Of a stretch of 64,000 nt of DNA, positions 54,536 to 63,842 are shown piece after piece; positions within the stretch are counted from its first letter, which is position 1, and the number at the start of each line of letters is the position of its first letter. The stretch covers positions 372,001 through 436,000 of the forward strand of contig NZ_JAGGDJ010000003.1 of assembly GCF_017652985.1 (NCBI RefSeq). The letters are read 5' to 3'. Origin of the DNA: Paenibacillus artemisiicola. GTDB taxonomy: Bacteria; Bacillota; Bacilli; Paenibacillales; Paenibacillaceae. Under the pieces are notes generated by a model. The model searched no databases, was not told the origin of the DNA, and was given only the letters and a program-made list of their open reading frames with translations. Made by a program: the position numbers and the translations under genes.

Positions 54536-55411
54536 TTGACTGCAGTACGTAAAGTCGGCGTCGTAGGCGCCGGAACGATGGGGCAGAGCATCTGCGAGAT
54601 GCTCGCCGCCAATGGGCTTGACGTGTATATGGCCGAGCAGAACGAAGAACGGCTCGCGCATGCCCTGAACATGATCGAATTAAGCTTGGACAAGCAGATG
54701 GAACGGTGGGCGGTGACGGCCGCGGAGAAGAAGCTCGTGCTGAGCCGCATCCATCCGAAGTCGTCGCTGAACGAGCTGCAGTCCTGCGAGCTGGTCATCG
54801 AGACGATCACGGAAGACTTGGACAGCAAGCTGGCGATTTTCAAGGAACTGGACGCCGTCTGCCTGCCCGACGTCATCCTGGCGAGCAACACGTCGACGCT
54901 CAGCCTGACGGAGCTCGCGAGCGTGACGTCCAACCCGGACCGCGTCATCGGCATGCATTTCGTCTATCCCGTCAACCGGGCGGATCTCGTGGAGATCGTG
55001 CGCGGGCTGAAGACGAGCGACGACGTGTTCGAACGGACGAAGCGGTTCGTGGAGACGACGATACATAAGAAAGGCGTCATGGTGTTCGAATCGCCGGGCT
55101 TCGTCACGACCCGGCTGATCTGCCTGTTCATCAACGAGGCGCTTCACGTGCTGGAGGAAGGCGTCGCGTCGGCGGAAGACATCGACAGCGCCATGCGGAT
55201 CGGCTACGCGTTCCAACACGGGCCGTTCGAGATGGCGGACCGGTTCGGGCTCGATGCCGTGCTGGCCGCGCTGGAGCGGATGTTCCGCGAATACGGGGAG
55301 CTGAAATACCGGCCGTCGTTCATCCTGAAAAAGATGGTGCGCGGCGGCCAGCTCGGCGTGAAGAGCGGGAGCGGCTTTTTCGAATACGACAAGGACGGTG
55401 GACGGATATGA
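54536..55411 (+). CDS. 3-Hydroxyacyl-CoA dehydrogenase (3-hydroxybutyryl-CoA type)
   Basis: 291 residues. NAD site VGVVGAGTMGQSICE (8-22), SNTSTLSLTEL, GMHFVYPVNRADLVEIV with catalytic histidine, and C-terminal HGPFEMADRFGLD. The position usually occupied by Asn in PGFVVNR reads PGFVTTR here, as in one subfamily of these enzymes. TTG start after TGGAGGTG. It overlaps ackA by 4 bp. Substrate chain length cannot be read from sequence. Confidence 0.85.
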   Translation: MTAVRKVGVVGAGTMGQSICEMLAANGLDVYMAEQNEERLAHALNMIELSLDKQMERWAVTAAEKKLVLSRIHPKSSLNELQSCELVIETITEDLDSKLAIFKELDAVCLPDVILASNTSTLSLTELASVTSNPDRVIGMHFVYPVNRADLVEIVRGLKTSDDVFERTKRFVETTIHKKGVMVFESPGFVTTRLICLFINEALHVLEEGVASAEDIDSAMRIGYAFQHGPFEMADRFGLDAVLAALERMFREYGELKYRPSFILKKMVRGGQLGVKSGSGFFEYDKDGGRI

Positions 55412-56616
55412 TCATTCTTGTCATGAACGCCGGCAGTTCTTCGCTGAAGTACCAGCTGTATAATATGGAAGAAGAAGCGGTGCTGGCCCAGGGCCGCGTG
55501 GAACGGATCGGCATGGACGCGTCGATTCTGGTGCACGAGCCGGCGGGACGTCCGGAAGTGAACGAAGTGAGCGAGATTCTGGACCATAACACGGCGGTGC
55601 GCCGGCTGATCGACATGCTGACGCATAAGGAGCACGGCGTGCTGCTGTCCATGAAGGAGATCGACGCCGTCGGCCATCGCGTCGTGCACGGCGGCGAAAG
55701 CTTCAAGGCGTCGACGCTCGTCACGGAGGACGTGAAGAAGGAGATCCGCCGCCTGTTCGACCTGGCGCCGCTGCACAACCCGCCGGCGATGATGGGGATC
55801 GCCGCGGTGGAATACAACCTGCCGAGCGTGCCGCAGGCCGTCGTGTTCGATACGGCGTTCCATCAATCGATGCCGCAGGAGACGTTCCTGTATCCCATCC
55901 CGATGGTGCTCTACCGCCGTCATAAAATCCGGCGTTACGGCTTCCACGGCACGTCCCACGACTACGTCAGCAAGGCGGCGGCAGAGACGCTCGGCCGGCC
56001 GCTCGAGACGCTGAAGCTCGTGACCTGCCACATCGGCAACGGCGCGAGCTGCGCGGCGATCCTGCACGGCAAGTCGTACGATACGAGCATGGGGCTGACG
56101 CCGCTCGAAGGGCTCATGATGGGCACGCGCAGCGGCGATCTCGATCCCGCCATCGTGCCGTTCACGATGAACAAGGAAGAGCTGACGCTGAACGAGGTCA
56201 ACTCCATGCTGAACAAGCACAGCGGGCTGCTCGCGATCAGCGGGATCGGCAGCGACATGCGCGAGATCGTCGAAGCGATGGAAGACGGCGACAAGCAGGC
56301 GAAGCTGGCGTTCGACATGTACACGTACCGGCTGCGCAAGTACATCGGCGCCTATGCCGCCGGCATGAACGGCCTCGACGCCGTCGTGTTCACCGCGGGC
56401 GTGGGCGAGAATTCCGCGGCGGTGCGCAAGGCGGTGTGCGAGAACCTCTCGTTCTTCGGCATCGAGCTCGACGAGGCGCGCAACGCGGCCCGCTCGAAGG
56501 AAGCGCGGTTCATCTCGACCGACGCCTCCCGCGTCAAAGCGCTGGTCGTGCCGACGAACGAAGAGCTGCTGATCGCCCGCGACACGTACCGGCTGGCGAA
56601 GCAAGACAAGGCATAG
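55408..56616 (+). CDS. ackA: Acetate kinase
   Basis: 402 residues, with all AckA motifs: [59 protein letters not shown] and FTAGVGENS. Converts acetyl phosphate and ADP to acetate and ATP. No pta lies nearby; the partner gene is instead an acyl-CoA dehydrogenase. No catabolite-type operator is obvious upstream. Confidence 0.95.
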   Translation: MIILVMNAGSSSLKYQLYNMEEEAVLAQGRVERIGMDASILVHEPAGRPEVNEVSEILDHNTAVRRLIDMLTHKEHGVLLSMKEIDAVGHRVVHGGESFKASTLVTEDVKKEIRRLFDLAPLHNPPAMMGIAAVEYNLPSVPQAVVFDTAFHQSMPQETFLYPIPMVLYRRHKIRRYGFHGTSHDYVSKAAAETLGRPLETLKLVTCHIGNGASCAAILHGKSYDTSMGLTPLEGLMMGTRSGDLDPAIVPFTMNKEELTLNEVNSMLNKHSGLLAISGIGSDMREIVEAMEDGDKQAKLAFDMYTYRLRKYIGAYAAGMNGLDAVVFTAGVGENSAAVRKAVCENLSFFGIELDEARNAARSKEARFISTDASRVKALVVPTNEELLIARDTYRLAKQDKA

Positions 56617-56642
56617 CGTTTAATCGAACGGAGGACGATAGA

Positions 56643-57938
56643 ATGAAAACTTTAACGACGATCGGACAATTGAAAGACGCGGTCGGCCAGTCCGTCTGGA
56701 TCGGCTGCTGGCTGAACGGCAAGCGCTCGAGCGGCAAGATCCAATTCCTGCAGCTGCGGGACGGCACGGGCTACGTGCAGGGCGTCGTGGTGAAGAGCGA
56801 AGTGGCGGAGGACGCGTGGGACGCCGCGAAGGAGCTGACCCAGGAGAGCTCGCTGTACGTGAAGGGCGTCGTGCGGGAAGAGCCGCGGAGCCAATCCGGC
56901 TTCGAGCTGACGGTGGAAGGGATCGAGGTCATTCAGATTTCGCACGACTACCCCATCACGCCGAAGGAGCACGGCGTCGACTTCCTGATGGACCGCCGCC
57001 ACCTGTGGCTGCGCGCGCCGAAGCAGCGCGCCATTCTCGTCGTCCGCGCGGAAATCATCCGCTCGATCCAGCAGTTCTTCGACGAGCGGAACTTCACGCT
57101 GGTGGACCCGCCGGTGCTGACGCCTTCCTCGTGCGAAGGCACGACGAACCTGTTCCATACGAAATATTTCGACGAAGACGCGTATCTGACGCAAAGCGGC
57201 CAGCTTTACATGGAAGCGGCGGCGATGGCGCTCGGCAAGGTGTACTCGTTCGGACCGACGTTCCGGGCGGAAAAATCGAAGACGCGCCGCCACTTGATCG
57301 AATTTTGGATGATCGAGCCGGAGATGGCGTTCGTCGACCACGAAGAGAACCTGCGCGTGCAGGAGCAGTTCGTCTCCTTCGTCGTGCAGAACGTGCTGAA
57401 GAACTGCCGCAAGGAGCTGGAGACGATCGGCCGCGACGTGAGCAAGCTCGAGGCCGTTCAGGCGCCGTTCCCGCGCATCACGTACGACGAAGCGATCGCG
57501 TATCTGCAGAAGCAGGGACACGAGATCCAGTGGGGCGAGGACTTCGGCGCGCCGCACGAGACGGCCATCGCCGAGATGTACGACCGTCCGGTGTTCATTA
57601 CGCACTACCCGACGTCGTTCAAGGCATTCTACATGAAGCCGGATCCGAACCGTCCGGAAGTCGTGCTGTGCGCGGACATGATCGCGCCGGAGGGGTACGG
57701 CGAAATCATCGGGGGCTCGCAGCGGATCGACGATCCGGAGCTGCTGGCGGAGCGCTTCGCGGAGCATGAACTGTCCACGGAGGCCTATCAATGGTACCTC
57801 GACCTGCGGAAGTACGGCACGGTGCCGCATTCCGGCTTCGGCCTCGGCCTCGAACGGACGGTCGCCTGGATTTGCGGGCTCGATCACGTGCGCGAGACGA
57901 TTCCGTTCCCGCGGATGCTGTACCGCCTGTATCCGTAA
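56643..57938 (+). CDS. asnS: Asparaginyl-tRNA synthetase
   Basis: 431 residues, class IIb. N-terminal OB-fold (residues 1-110, [10 protein letters not shown]), then the class II motifs: [15 protein letters not shown] (motif 2) and [13 protein letters not shown] (motif 3). GGAGGACGATAGA precedes ATG 56643. In Bacillus aspB-asnS-dnaD are adjacent; here asnS-dnaD are kept and aspB is missing. Confidence 0.96.
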   Translation: MKTLTTIGQLKDAVGQSVWIGCWLNGKRSSGKIQFLQLRDGTGYVQGVVVKSEVAEDAWDAAKELTQESSLYVKGVVREEPRSQSGFELTVEGIEVIQISHDYPITPKEHGVDFLMDRRHLWLRAPKQRAILVVRAEIIRSIQQFFDERNFTLVDPPVLTPSSCEGTTNLFHTKYFDEDAYLTQSGQLYMEAAAMALGKVYSFGPTFRAEKSKTRRHLIEFWMIEPEMAFVDHEENLRVQEQFVSFVVQNVLKNCRKELETIGRDVSKLEAVQAPFPRITYDEAIAYLQKQGHEIQWGEDFGAPHETAIAEMYDRPVFITHYPTSFKAFYMKPDPNRPEVVLCADMIAPEGYGEIIGGSQRIDDPELLAERFAEHELSTEAYQWYLDLRKYGTVPHSGFGLGLERTVAWICGLDHVRETIPFPRMLYRLYP

Positions 57939-57992
57939 TCGCCGGAGGCGGCGGGCAACGGTCAGGCTATGCAAGGGGGAGGAATACGGCCG

Positions 57993-58706
57993 GTGAAACA
58001 AGACATGTGGAAAGCGTACGCGCGCGGGATGGCGGCGGCCATGAACGGCGGCAGCGTCGTCGTTCCCGCCGGTCTGCTGCGCGCTTACCGCGGCGTCGGC
58101 CTGTCCGACGCGGACATGATGCTGATGCTGCAGCTGATGCTGTTCCGGCAGGCGGAGGGCGTCGATTTCCCGACGCCCGAGCAGCTGGCGGAACGGCTCG
58201 GCATCGCGCCGAAGACGGCGCACGGCCAGCTTGGCCGCTTGATCAAGGAAGGGCTGCTCGCGATCGACGAAGAGGCCGATCCCGTCAGCGGCATCGTCAT
58301 CGAACGGTACAACTGGACGGGCTTCCTGATCCGCGGCGCCGAATGGCTGGCGGACGAAGCGCGCCGCTCGGTCGGCGCCGAACGGGAGCCGCAAGCCGGG
58401 CGATCGCCGACGGCCGCGCAGGACGCGGCGGAGTGGACGAAGCCGGCGGATCTGTATACGGCGTTCGAGCAGGAGTTCGGCCGGCCGCTGTCGCCGATGG
58501 AATGCGAGACGATCAGCGCTTGGGTCGACCAGGACCGGTATCCGGACGAGCTGATCCGGTTCGCGCTCAAGGAAGCGGTGTTCGCCGGCAAGCTGCATTT
58601 CCGGTACATCGACCGGATCTTGATCGAATGGAGCCGCAACCGCGTCACGAATACCGACGAGGCGAAGGCGCATACGCAGAAATTTCGCAACGGCCGGGGG
58701 TTTTAA
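57993..58706 (+). CDS. dnaD: DNA replication protein DnaD
   Basis: 237 residues. N-terminal DDBH1 winged helix (FPTPEQLAERLGIAPKTAHG) and C-terminal DDBH2 domain (FEQEFGRPLSPMECETISAW, ALKEAVFAGKLHFRYIDRIL). It remodels DNA at the origin and in PriA-dependent restart. GTG at 57993 follows GGGGGAGG. The middle linker is disordered. Confidence 0.93.
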   Translation: MKQDMWKAYARGMAAAMNGGSVVVPAGLLRAYRGVGLSDADMMLMLQLMLFRQAEGVDFPTPEQLAERLGIAPKTAHGQLGRLIKEGLLAIDEEADPVSGIVIERYNWTGFLIRGAEWLADEARRSVGAEREPQAGRSPTAAQDAAEWTKPADLYTAFEQEFGRPLSPMECETISAWVDQDRYPDELIRFALKEAVFAGKLHFRYIDRILIEWSRNRVTNTDEAKAHTQKFRNGRGF

Positions 58707-58720
58707 CCCCCGGTTTTTTC
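58695..58720 (+). terminator. Terminator overlapping the dnaD stop
   Basis: Stem CCGGGGGTT / AACCCCCGG and six T residues. A second weaker hairpin with CCCC-TTCGC-GGGG and six T residues follows at 58751-58770. Confidence 0.85.
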
Positions 58721-58801
58721 ATGCGCGAGCGCGGCTTCCGCTCGCCCGATCCCCTTCGCGGGGCTTTTTTCCCGGAGGGGGTGCCATTTTACGGGAAGGT
58801 C

Positions 58802-58810
58802 TGCTATAAT
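58802..58810 (+). promoter_or_regulatory. Extended -10 promoter of the TPP riboswitch transcript
   Basis: TGCTATAAT, a TGn extension plus perfect TATAAT. No clear -35. The riboswitch begins about 25 bases later. Confidence 0.7.
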
Positions 58811-58833
58811 AAGCTCGTTGCAACCAATCGAAT

Positions 58834-58926
58834 AGCGACGGGGAGCTGGGCATGGCCGGCTGAGAGGAGATTCCGCACGATCTCGACCCTAGACCTGATC
58901 TGGATAATGCCAGCGTAGGAACCGCG
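58834..58926 (+). promoter_or_regulatory. TPP (thiamine pyrophosphate) riboswitch
   Basis: All conserved parts are present: GGGGAGCT, GGCTGAGAGGAG, ACCCTAGACCTGAT and GATAATGCCAGCGTAGGAA. Binding of TPP stabilises the aptamer and, with the terminator at 58987-59015, should shut off the transporter genes downstream. This is strong evidence for a thiamine-related role of those genes. Confidence 0.95.
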
Positions 58927-58986
58927 TACTATTGCTTGGCGCACGCCGCGGCACGGCGTCGTGGCAAGCCGTAAGCAGCTGATAGA

Positions 58987-59015
58987 GGCATCCTCCGGAA
59001 GGGGGATGCCTTTTT
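58987..59015 (+). terminator. Expression-platform terminator of the TPP riboswitch
   Basis: Stem GGCATCC / GGATGCC and five T residues, 60 bases after the aptamer. The 180 bases from here to the gene hold no other feature. Confidence 0.85.
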
Positions 59016-59197
59016 GGTTCGTTCGGGGACGAGCGGCGCACGCGACCGCCAAGCGCGGCCTGATGCCGCATCGGCGTTCGGGGCACGATAGGTGGCAGAC
59101 GACGGGCGTCCGAGAGGCGCAGATCACGATTCGGGGCAGCATGATTCGCAGATTATCCGCGGTCCGGCAAGAGGGCAGGCGAGGGGAGAAACGAGAC

Positions 59198-60289
59198 ATG
59201 GTACACAAAATTAGACGGAGCGGCTGGACGGCCGCGCTGACGACGGTGCTGATCGCGGCGCTGGCGTTGGCCGGCTGCGGCGCCAAGAACGACGAGGGGA
59301 ACGCGGGCAGCGCCGCGAACGGCGCGGGGAACGGCGGTACGAACGCGGCCGCAAACGGCGGGAATGCCGCAGCCGGAGACGCGCTGAAGGAGATCAAGGT
59401 CGTGCTCGACTGGACGCCGAACACCAATCATACGGGTCTGTACGTGGCCCGCGACAAAGGCTTCTTCGAGCAGCACGGCTTGAAGGTCGATATCATCCAG
59501 CCGGGCGAAGCGGGCGCGGACACGATGATCGCGACGGGCGCCGCCGACTTCGGCGTCAGCTACCAGGAAGGCGTCACGCAGGCGCGGATCCAAGGCGTGC
59601 CGCTCGTGTCGCTCGCGGCGGTCATCCAGCATAACACCTCCGGCTTCGCGTCGCCGGCGGACAAGAACATCACGTCGCCGAAGGCGTTCGAAGGCAAGAC
59701 GTACGGCGGCTGGGGCTCGCCCGCGGAACCGGCGGTCATTCAATCGCTGATGGAAGAAGACAAGGGCGACTTCAAGAAGGTCAAGATCGCCAACATCGGC
59801 GACGCCGATTTCTTCACGGCGACGAAGAAGAACATCGACTTCGCCTGGATTTTCTACGGCTGGGACGGGGTCGCGGCGGAGCTGAAGGGCGAGAAGATCA
59901 ACATGGTTTACCTGACCGACTACAGCGACAAGCTGGATTACTACACGCCGGTGCTGGCGACGAACGAGAAGATGATCGCCGGGCACAAGGACACCGTGGA
60001 AGCGTTCATGGCGGCCGCGGCCGAAGGCTACCGATTCGCGATCGACCATCCGGACGAAGCCGCGGACGTGCTGATCAAGGCCGTGCCCGAGCTGAACGCG
60101 GATCTCGTCCGCGCCAGCCAGGAATGGCTGAGCCCGCGCTACCAAGCGGACGCGCCGCGCTGGGGCGAGCAGAAGCTGGCGGTGTGGAAAAACTACGCCG
60201 ACTGGATGTACGACCATAAGCTGCTCGACAAGCCGCTCGACGCCGAGAAAGCCTTCACCAACGACTTCCTGCCGGAAAAGGAGAACTGA
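59198..60289 (+). CDS. thiY: Thiamine-precursor ABC transporter, substrate-binding lipoprotein (ThiY-like)
   Basis: 363 residues. Lipobox LAGCG (cysteine about residue 27) then a Gly/Asn/Ala-rich tether (AANGAGNGGTNAAANGGN) and the NMT1/THI5 fold: VVLDWTPNTNHTGLYVARDK, GAADFGVSYQEG and FAWIFYGWDG. This family binds pyrimidine precursors of thiamine (HMP or formylaminopyrimidine). The ATG at 59198 follows GGGGAGAAACG. Confidence 0.92.
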   Translation: MVHKIRRSGWTAALTTVLIAALALAGCGAKNDEGNAGSAANGAGNGGTNAAANGGNAAAGDALKEIKVVLDWTPNTNHTGLYVARDKGFFEQHGLKVDIIQPGEAGADTMIATGAADFGVSYQEGVTQARIQGVPLVSLAAVIQHNTSGFASPADKNITSPKAFEGKTYGGWGSPAEPAVIQSLMEEDKGDFKKVKIANIGDADFFTATKKNIDFAWIFYGWDGVAAELKGEKINMVYLTDYSDKLDYYTPVLATNEKMIAGHKDTVEAFMAAAAEGYRFAIDHPDEAADVLIKAVPELNADLVRASQEWLSPRYQADAPRWGEQKLAVWKNYADWMYDHKLLDKPLDAEKAFTNDFLPEKEN

Positions 60290-60292
60290 TTC

Positions 60293-60595
60293 ATGGCTAA
60301 CGCACTGCTGAGCATTCAAATTTTACCGCGCACCCCGAACGGGGAAAGCGTCATTCCGTACGTCGACCGCGCCATCGACGTCATCAAGGCATCCGGGGTG
60401 CCGTACCGCGTCGCGCCGCTCGAGACGACGATGGAGGGCGAGCTGGACAAGCTGCTCGCCGTCGTGCAGGAGATGAACGCCGCCATGGCGGAGATGGGCT
60501 GCCCGTCAATCATCTCGCAGATCAAAGTGTATTACGTGCCGGCAGGCACCGCGTCGATGGACGCCCTGCTGGAGAAATACCCGGATGGGCAATAA
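60293..60595 (+). CDS. Small thiamine-binding-type protein (MTH1187/YkoF family)
   Basis: 100 residues. LLSIQILPRTPNGESVIPYV start, VAPLETTMEGELDKLLAVV and the ISQIKVYYV strand are typical of the small ferredoxin-like fold family that binds thiamine or its pyrimidine in some members. The gene is inserted between thiY and thiX, 3 bp after one and overlapping the next by 11 bp. It may be a soluble sensor or carrier for the transported compound. Confidence 0.82.
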   Translation: MANALLSIQILPRTPNGESVIPYVDRAIDVIKASGVPYRVAPLETTMEGELDKLLAVVQEMNAAMAEMGCPSIISQIKVYYVPAGTASMDALLEKYPDGQ

Positions 60596-61361
60596 ACGCG
60601 CCCTCCTGCTGCCGCCAGCGATCGTCATGGCGGCTTTTCTGCTGCTTTGGCAGGGGGCGGTCTGGCTCTTCGGGACGGAGGCGTACGTCCTGCCCGCGCC
60701 GTCCGCCATCGCCAAGCAGGCGATCGACTCCGCGCCGCTGCTGGCGCATCATATGCGGGCGACGCTCGGTATCACGCTGCTCGGCTTCGGCATCGGCGCG
60801 GCGGCGGGATTCCTGATCGCGGCGCTGCTGCACGCGCTGCCCTGGGTTCGCGCGGGCTTCTACCCGCTGCTCGTCCTGAGCCAGAACGTGCCGGTCATGG
60901 CGATCGGCCAGCTGCTCGTCCTCTGGTTCGGCTTCGGCGCCCTGCCGCGCGTCATCCTGATCGCGCTCGTGACGTTCTTTCCCGTCGCGGTGGCCATGAT
61001 GACGGGCCTGTCGAAGAGCGACGGCAAGCTGTACGACTACATGCGCATGATCGGCGCCTCGCGGCGCCAGCTGTTCTGGCGGCTGGAGCTGCCCGGGGCG
61101 GTGCCGCATCTGTTCTCGGGCCTCAAGATCGCCGCGTCCTATGCCGTCATCAGCGCCATCTACGCGGAGGCGATCGGCGCGGACAGCGGCCTCGGGTATT
61201 TCATGCTGATCGCGCAGCACGGCTTCGAGACCGTGAAAGTATTCGCCGCCATCGGCGTGATCGTGCTGCTCAGCTTGGCGTTGTTCGGCGCCATCGCGCT
61301 CGCGGAGCGGCTTCTCGCGCGCGGCGCGGCGCAGGGGCGAAGGGAGGGACGGCCGTCGTGA
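60585..61361 (+). CDS. thiX: Thiamine-precursor ABC transporter, permease (ThiX-like)
   Basis: 258 residues with six membrane helices. The EAA loop is MRMIGASRRQLFWRLELPGAVPHL split around GASRRQLFWRLELPGAVP, the ATPase contact of the NitT/TauT/ThiX permease family. Overlaps the ATPase gene by 4 bp. Confidence 0.9.
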   Translation: MGNKRALLLPPAIVMAAFLLLWQGAVWLFGTEAYVLPAPSAIAKQAIDSAPLLAHHMRATLGITLLGFGIGAAAGFLIAALLHALPWVRAGFYPLLVLSQNVPVMAIGQLLVLWFGFGALPRVILIALVTFFPVAVAMMTGLSKSDGKLYDYMRMIGASRRQLFWRLELPGAVPHLFSGLKIAASYAVISAIYAEAIGADSGLGYFMLIAQHGFETVKVFAAIGVIVLLSLALFGAIALAERLLARGAAQGRREGRPS

Positions 61362-62134
61362 GCGCCGTACTGGAAGTAAGCGCGTTGTCCAAGCGGTTCC
61401 CCGGGAAGCGGGGAACGCCGGAGAAGGCCGTGCTGGACAACGTGTCGTTCCGCGTGGACGACGGCGAGTTCGTCACGCTGATCGGTCCGTCCGGCAGCGG
61501 CAAGACGACGTTGTTTCACCTGATCGGCGGCTTGGAACTGCCGACTTCGGGCGATATTCTGCTGCACGGCCGCAGCACGGTCGGCGCGCGCGGCCATATC
61601 GCCTACATGCCGCAGCAGGCGTCGCTCATGCCGTGGCTCACCGTGTCGGCGAACATCGAGCTGTCGCTGACGATCGCCGGCCTCGGCAAGCGCGAGGCGC
61701 GCGGGCTTGCCCGCGACTGGCTGGCCCGGATCGGGCTGGACGCGGCCGCGGACCAGTACCCGGACGTGCTGTCCGGCGGCATGCAGCAGCGGGTGTCCTT
61801 CCTGCGGGCGCTGCTGTCGCCGCAGCGGCTCATGTGCCTGGACGAGCCGTTCAGCGCGCTGGACGCGCTCACCCGGCAGCACATGCAAGCCTGGCTGCTC
61901 TCGCTCTGGGAAAGCAACCGCCGCTCCGTGCTGTTCGTCACGCACAGCATCGAGGAGGCGCTGCTGCTCTCCGACCGGATCTTGGTGATGTCGGCCGCGC
62001 CGGCGTCGATCGTGCGCGAAGTGGCCGTGCCGTTTCCGCGGCCGCGTTCGGAGGCGCTCTGGAGCGATGCGGCGTTCATTCGCTTGAAGCAGGAGCTGTA
62101 CGACATGCTGCGGCCCGACGCGGCGCGCGGTTAA
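61358..62134 (+). CDS. thiZ: Thiamine-precursor ABC transporter, ATPase (ThiZ-like)
   Basis: 258 residues. Walker A GPSGSGKT (43-50), Q-loop MPQQ, signature LSGGMQQR, Walker B MCLDEPFSALD and switch FVTHSIEEA. GTG start inside the permease stop, preceded by GGGAGGG. Completes the transporter. Confidence 0.92.
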   Translation: MSAVLEVSALSKRFPGKRGTPEKAVLDNVSFRVDDGEFVTLIGPSGSGKTTLFHLIGGLELPTSGDILLHGRSTVGARGHIAYMPQQASLMPWLTVSANIELSLTIAGLGKREARGLARDWLARIGLDAAADQYPDVLSGGMQQRVSFLRALLSPQRLMCLDEPFSALDALTRQHMQAWLLSLWESNRRSVLFVTHSIEEALLLSDRILVMSAAPASIVREVAVPFPRPRSEALWSDAAFIRLKQELYDMLRPDAARG

Positions 62135-62168
62135 CGTTCTGGGGAAGAATCGGAAAGGGGGCGGCGCC

Positions 62169-62987
62169 ATGAGCCGCTTGCGGCGATACGGGCGATGGGC
62201 GGATGCCCACATTCATCTGGATTTGTACGAGGAGCACGAACGCGAACCGCTGCTGAGGCGCGCATTTGGCGAAGGCGGCATAGCGGCCGTCGTCGCGGTC
62301 TCGATGCACCTGGGCTCCTGCGAAACGAACCGCCGGCTGGCGCGGCTGCATCCCGGCCGCGTCCATCCCGCGTACGGGTTTCATCCCGAGCAGCCGCTGC
62401 CGCCGGAGGCGGAGCTGGACGCGCTGGTCGCCTGGATCGAGGCGCGCGCGGCGGAGGGCGAAGCGTTCGCGGTCGGCGAGGTCGGGCTGCCGTATTACGC
62501 GCGGACGGAAGCCGAGGAGGCGGGCCGCCGCTTCGACGAAGCGCCGTACGCCGCGCTGCTCGAACGGTTCGTCCGGCTGGCCGCGAAGCTGGGCCGGCCG
62601 ATCGTCCTGCACGCGGTCTACGAGGATGCGGCGAAGGCGTGCGACTTGCTGGAACGTTACGGCGTCCGGCGCGCGCATTTCCACTGGTTCAAAGGGCCGG
62701 AAGCGACGGTGCGGCGCATGATCGCGAACGGGTACGCGGTATCCGTCACGCCGGACGTGCTCTACGAAGCGGAGATCCGCGAGCTGGTCCGCGCGTATCC
62801 CCTCGGGCTGTTGATGACGGAAACGGACGGTCCGTGGCCGTTCGAAGGTCCGTTCGCGGGACGCCGCACGGCGCCGGAAATGACGCGCCGCGTCGCGGAA
62901 GAGATCGCGGCGGTCAAGGGCTTGCCCGTTCCGGAGGTCGAGGAACGGCTGCTGGCCAACGCGCTGACGTTCTACGGCTTGTCCTGA
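62169..62987 (+). CDS. TatD-family metal-dependent hydrolase
   Basis: 272 residues. DAHIHLDLY at the start, AVGEVGLPYY, VLHAVYEDA and the terminal TETDGPWP are the metal ligands of the TatD nuclease family. The VSMHLGSCETNRRL region is unlike housekeeping TatD (YcfH), so it is a separate subfamily often found near thiamine genes; that association is an inference here. AAAGGGGGCGG precedes the ATG. Confidence 0.85.
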   Translation: MSRLRRYGRWADAHIHLDLYEEHEREPLLRRAFGEGGIAAVVAVSMHLGSCETNRRLARLHPGRVHPAYGFHPEQPLPPEAELDALVAWIEARAAEGEAFAVGEVGLPYYARTEAEEAGRRFDEAPYAALLERFVRLAAKLGRPIVLHAVYEDAAKACDLLERYGVRRAHFHWFKGPEATVRRMIANGYAVSVTPDVLYEAEIRELVRAYPLGLLMTETDGPWPFEGPFAGRRTAPEMTRRVAEEIAAVKGLPVPEVEERLLANALTFYGLS

Positions 62988-63053
62988 GCCTGCCCGTCGC
63001 GGCGGGGGCGGGGGAAGGGCAACGTGCCATAGCGCGGACCAGGCCTGTTTTAT

Positions 63054-63085
63054 GCTCTTTCCGGCGGTCCGGGAAGGGCTTTTTT
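63054..63085 (+). terminator. Terminator of the thi operon
   Basis: Eleven-bp stem GCTCTTTCCGG / CCGGGAAGGGC (two wobble pairs), CGGT loop, six T residues. Confidence 0.82.
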
Positions 63086-63210
63086 GTGCGCGCGTTCCGC
63101 GATTTGGTCAAAAAATGATGAATCTTCGGGGAAATATGCTAAACTAGCACTATCAGTCTAATGACGCGGTCGCCGGCCACCCGGCGGTCCGTACAGGAAG
63201 GGCGAGGAAA

Positions 63211-63654
63211 ATGGCCGATTCACAGCACCAGCACCAGGATCCCGTGAAGCAGATGATCGGGATCATGACCGCCAACGGCTGGCGGATCACGGAGCAGCGG
63301 CGGGAGCTGGCGGAAATCTTCTCTCGGGCGGAAGGGTACTTGTCCCCGAAGGACGTCTACGATCAAATGGCGGTCGCCCACCCCGGCGTCAGCTTCGATA
63401 CGGTTTATCGCAATTTGCGGCTGCTGAGCGAGATGGGAGCGCTCGAGCAGTTTTATTTCATGGACGGCGGGCTGAAGTTCCGGGCCAGCTGCCTTGATCA
63501 TCACCACCACCATCTGATCTGCATCAACTGCGAGAAAACGCTGACGTTCGAGTATTGCCCCATGGAGCAGCCGCTCGACCTGCCCGGCAATTTCAAAATC
63601 ATCAACCACCGCTTCGAGGTGTTCGGCGTCTGCGAGGCGTGCCGGAAGGAATAG
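63211..63654 (+). CDS. zur: Fur-family metalloregulator, probably Zur
   Basis: 147 residues. N-terminal winged helix (GWRITEQRRELAEIF, HPGVSFDTVYRNLRLLSEMG) and the metal-binding HHHHHLICINCEKT with C-terminal CEAC, giving two CxxC structural zinc sites. Fur, Zur and PerR are close; Zur is preferred because of the His-rich stretch DHHHHHLIC and the CPMEQ segment, with moderate certainty. TGCTAAACT at 63137-63145 is a possible extended -10. Confidence 0.78.
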   Translation: MADSQHQHQDPVKQMIGIMTANGWRITEQRRELAEIFSRAEGYLSPKDVYDQMAVAHPGVSFDTVYRNLRLLSEMGALEQFYFMDGGLKFRASCLDHHHHHLICINCEKTLTFEYCPMEQPLDLPGNFKIINHRFEVFGVCEACRKE

Positions 63655-63732
63655 GCGCGCGGCGGCAGGCGGGTTCGGAAGCGGAGCCGGCATCCGGTCT
63701 TGCTTGCGAATCCTCAACCGAATAGGCAAGGC

Positions 63733-63778
63733 AAAACAGCGCCGCGGTCCTTTCTCAGGGAAGGAACCGCGGCGCTGT
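63733..63778 (-). terminator. Bidirectional terminator between the Fur-family gene and the MBL gene
   Basis: A 16-17-bp stem AGCGCCGCGGT..CCTT / AAGGAACCGCGGCGCT with four T residues on the minus strand and three on the plus strand. Confidence 0.78.
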
Positions 63779-63842
63779 TTGCGCTGCGCGCCATCGACGG
63801 TCGTGACGCACCGGGGCCGAACGCTCCGCCGCGGCGTCCGGT

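Noticed and set aside
56652..58673. A 673-codon minus-strand open frame
   Set aside because: Antisense shadow of asnS and dnaD with the same composition bias and no recognisable domain.
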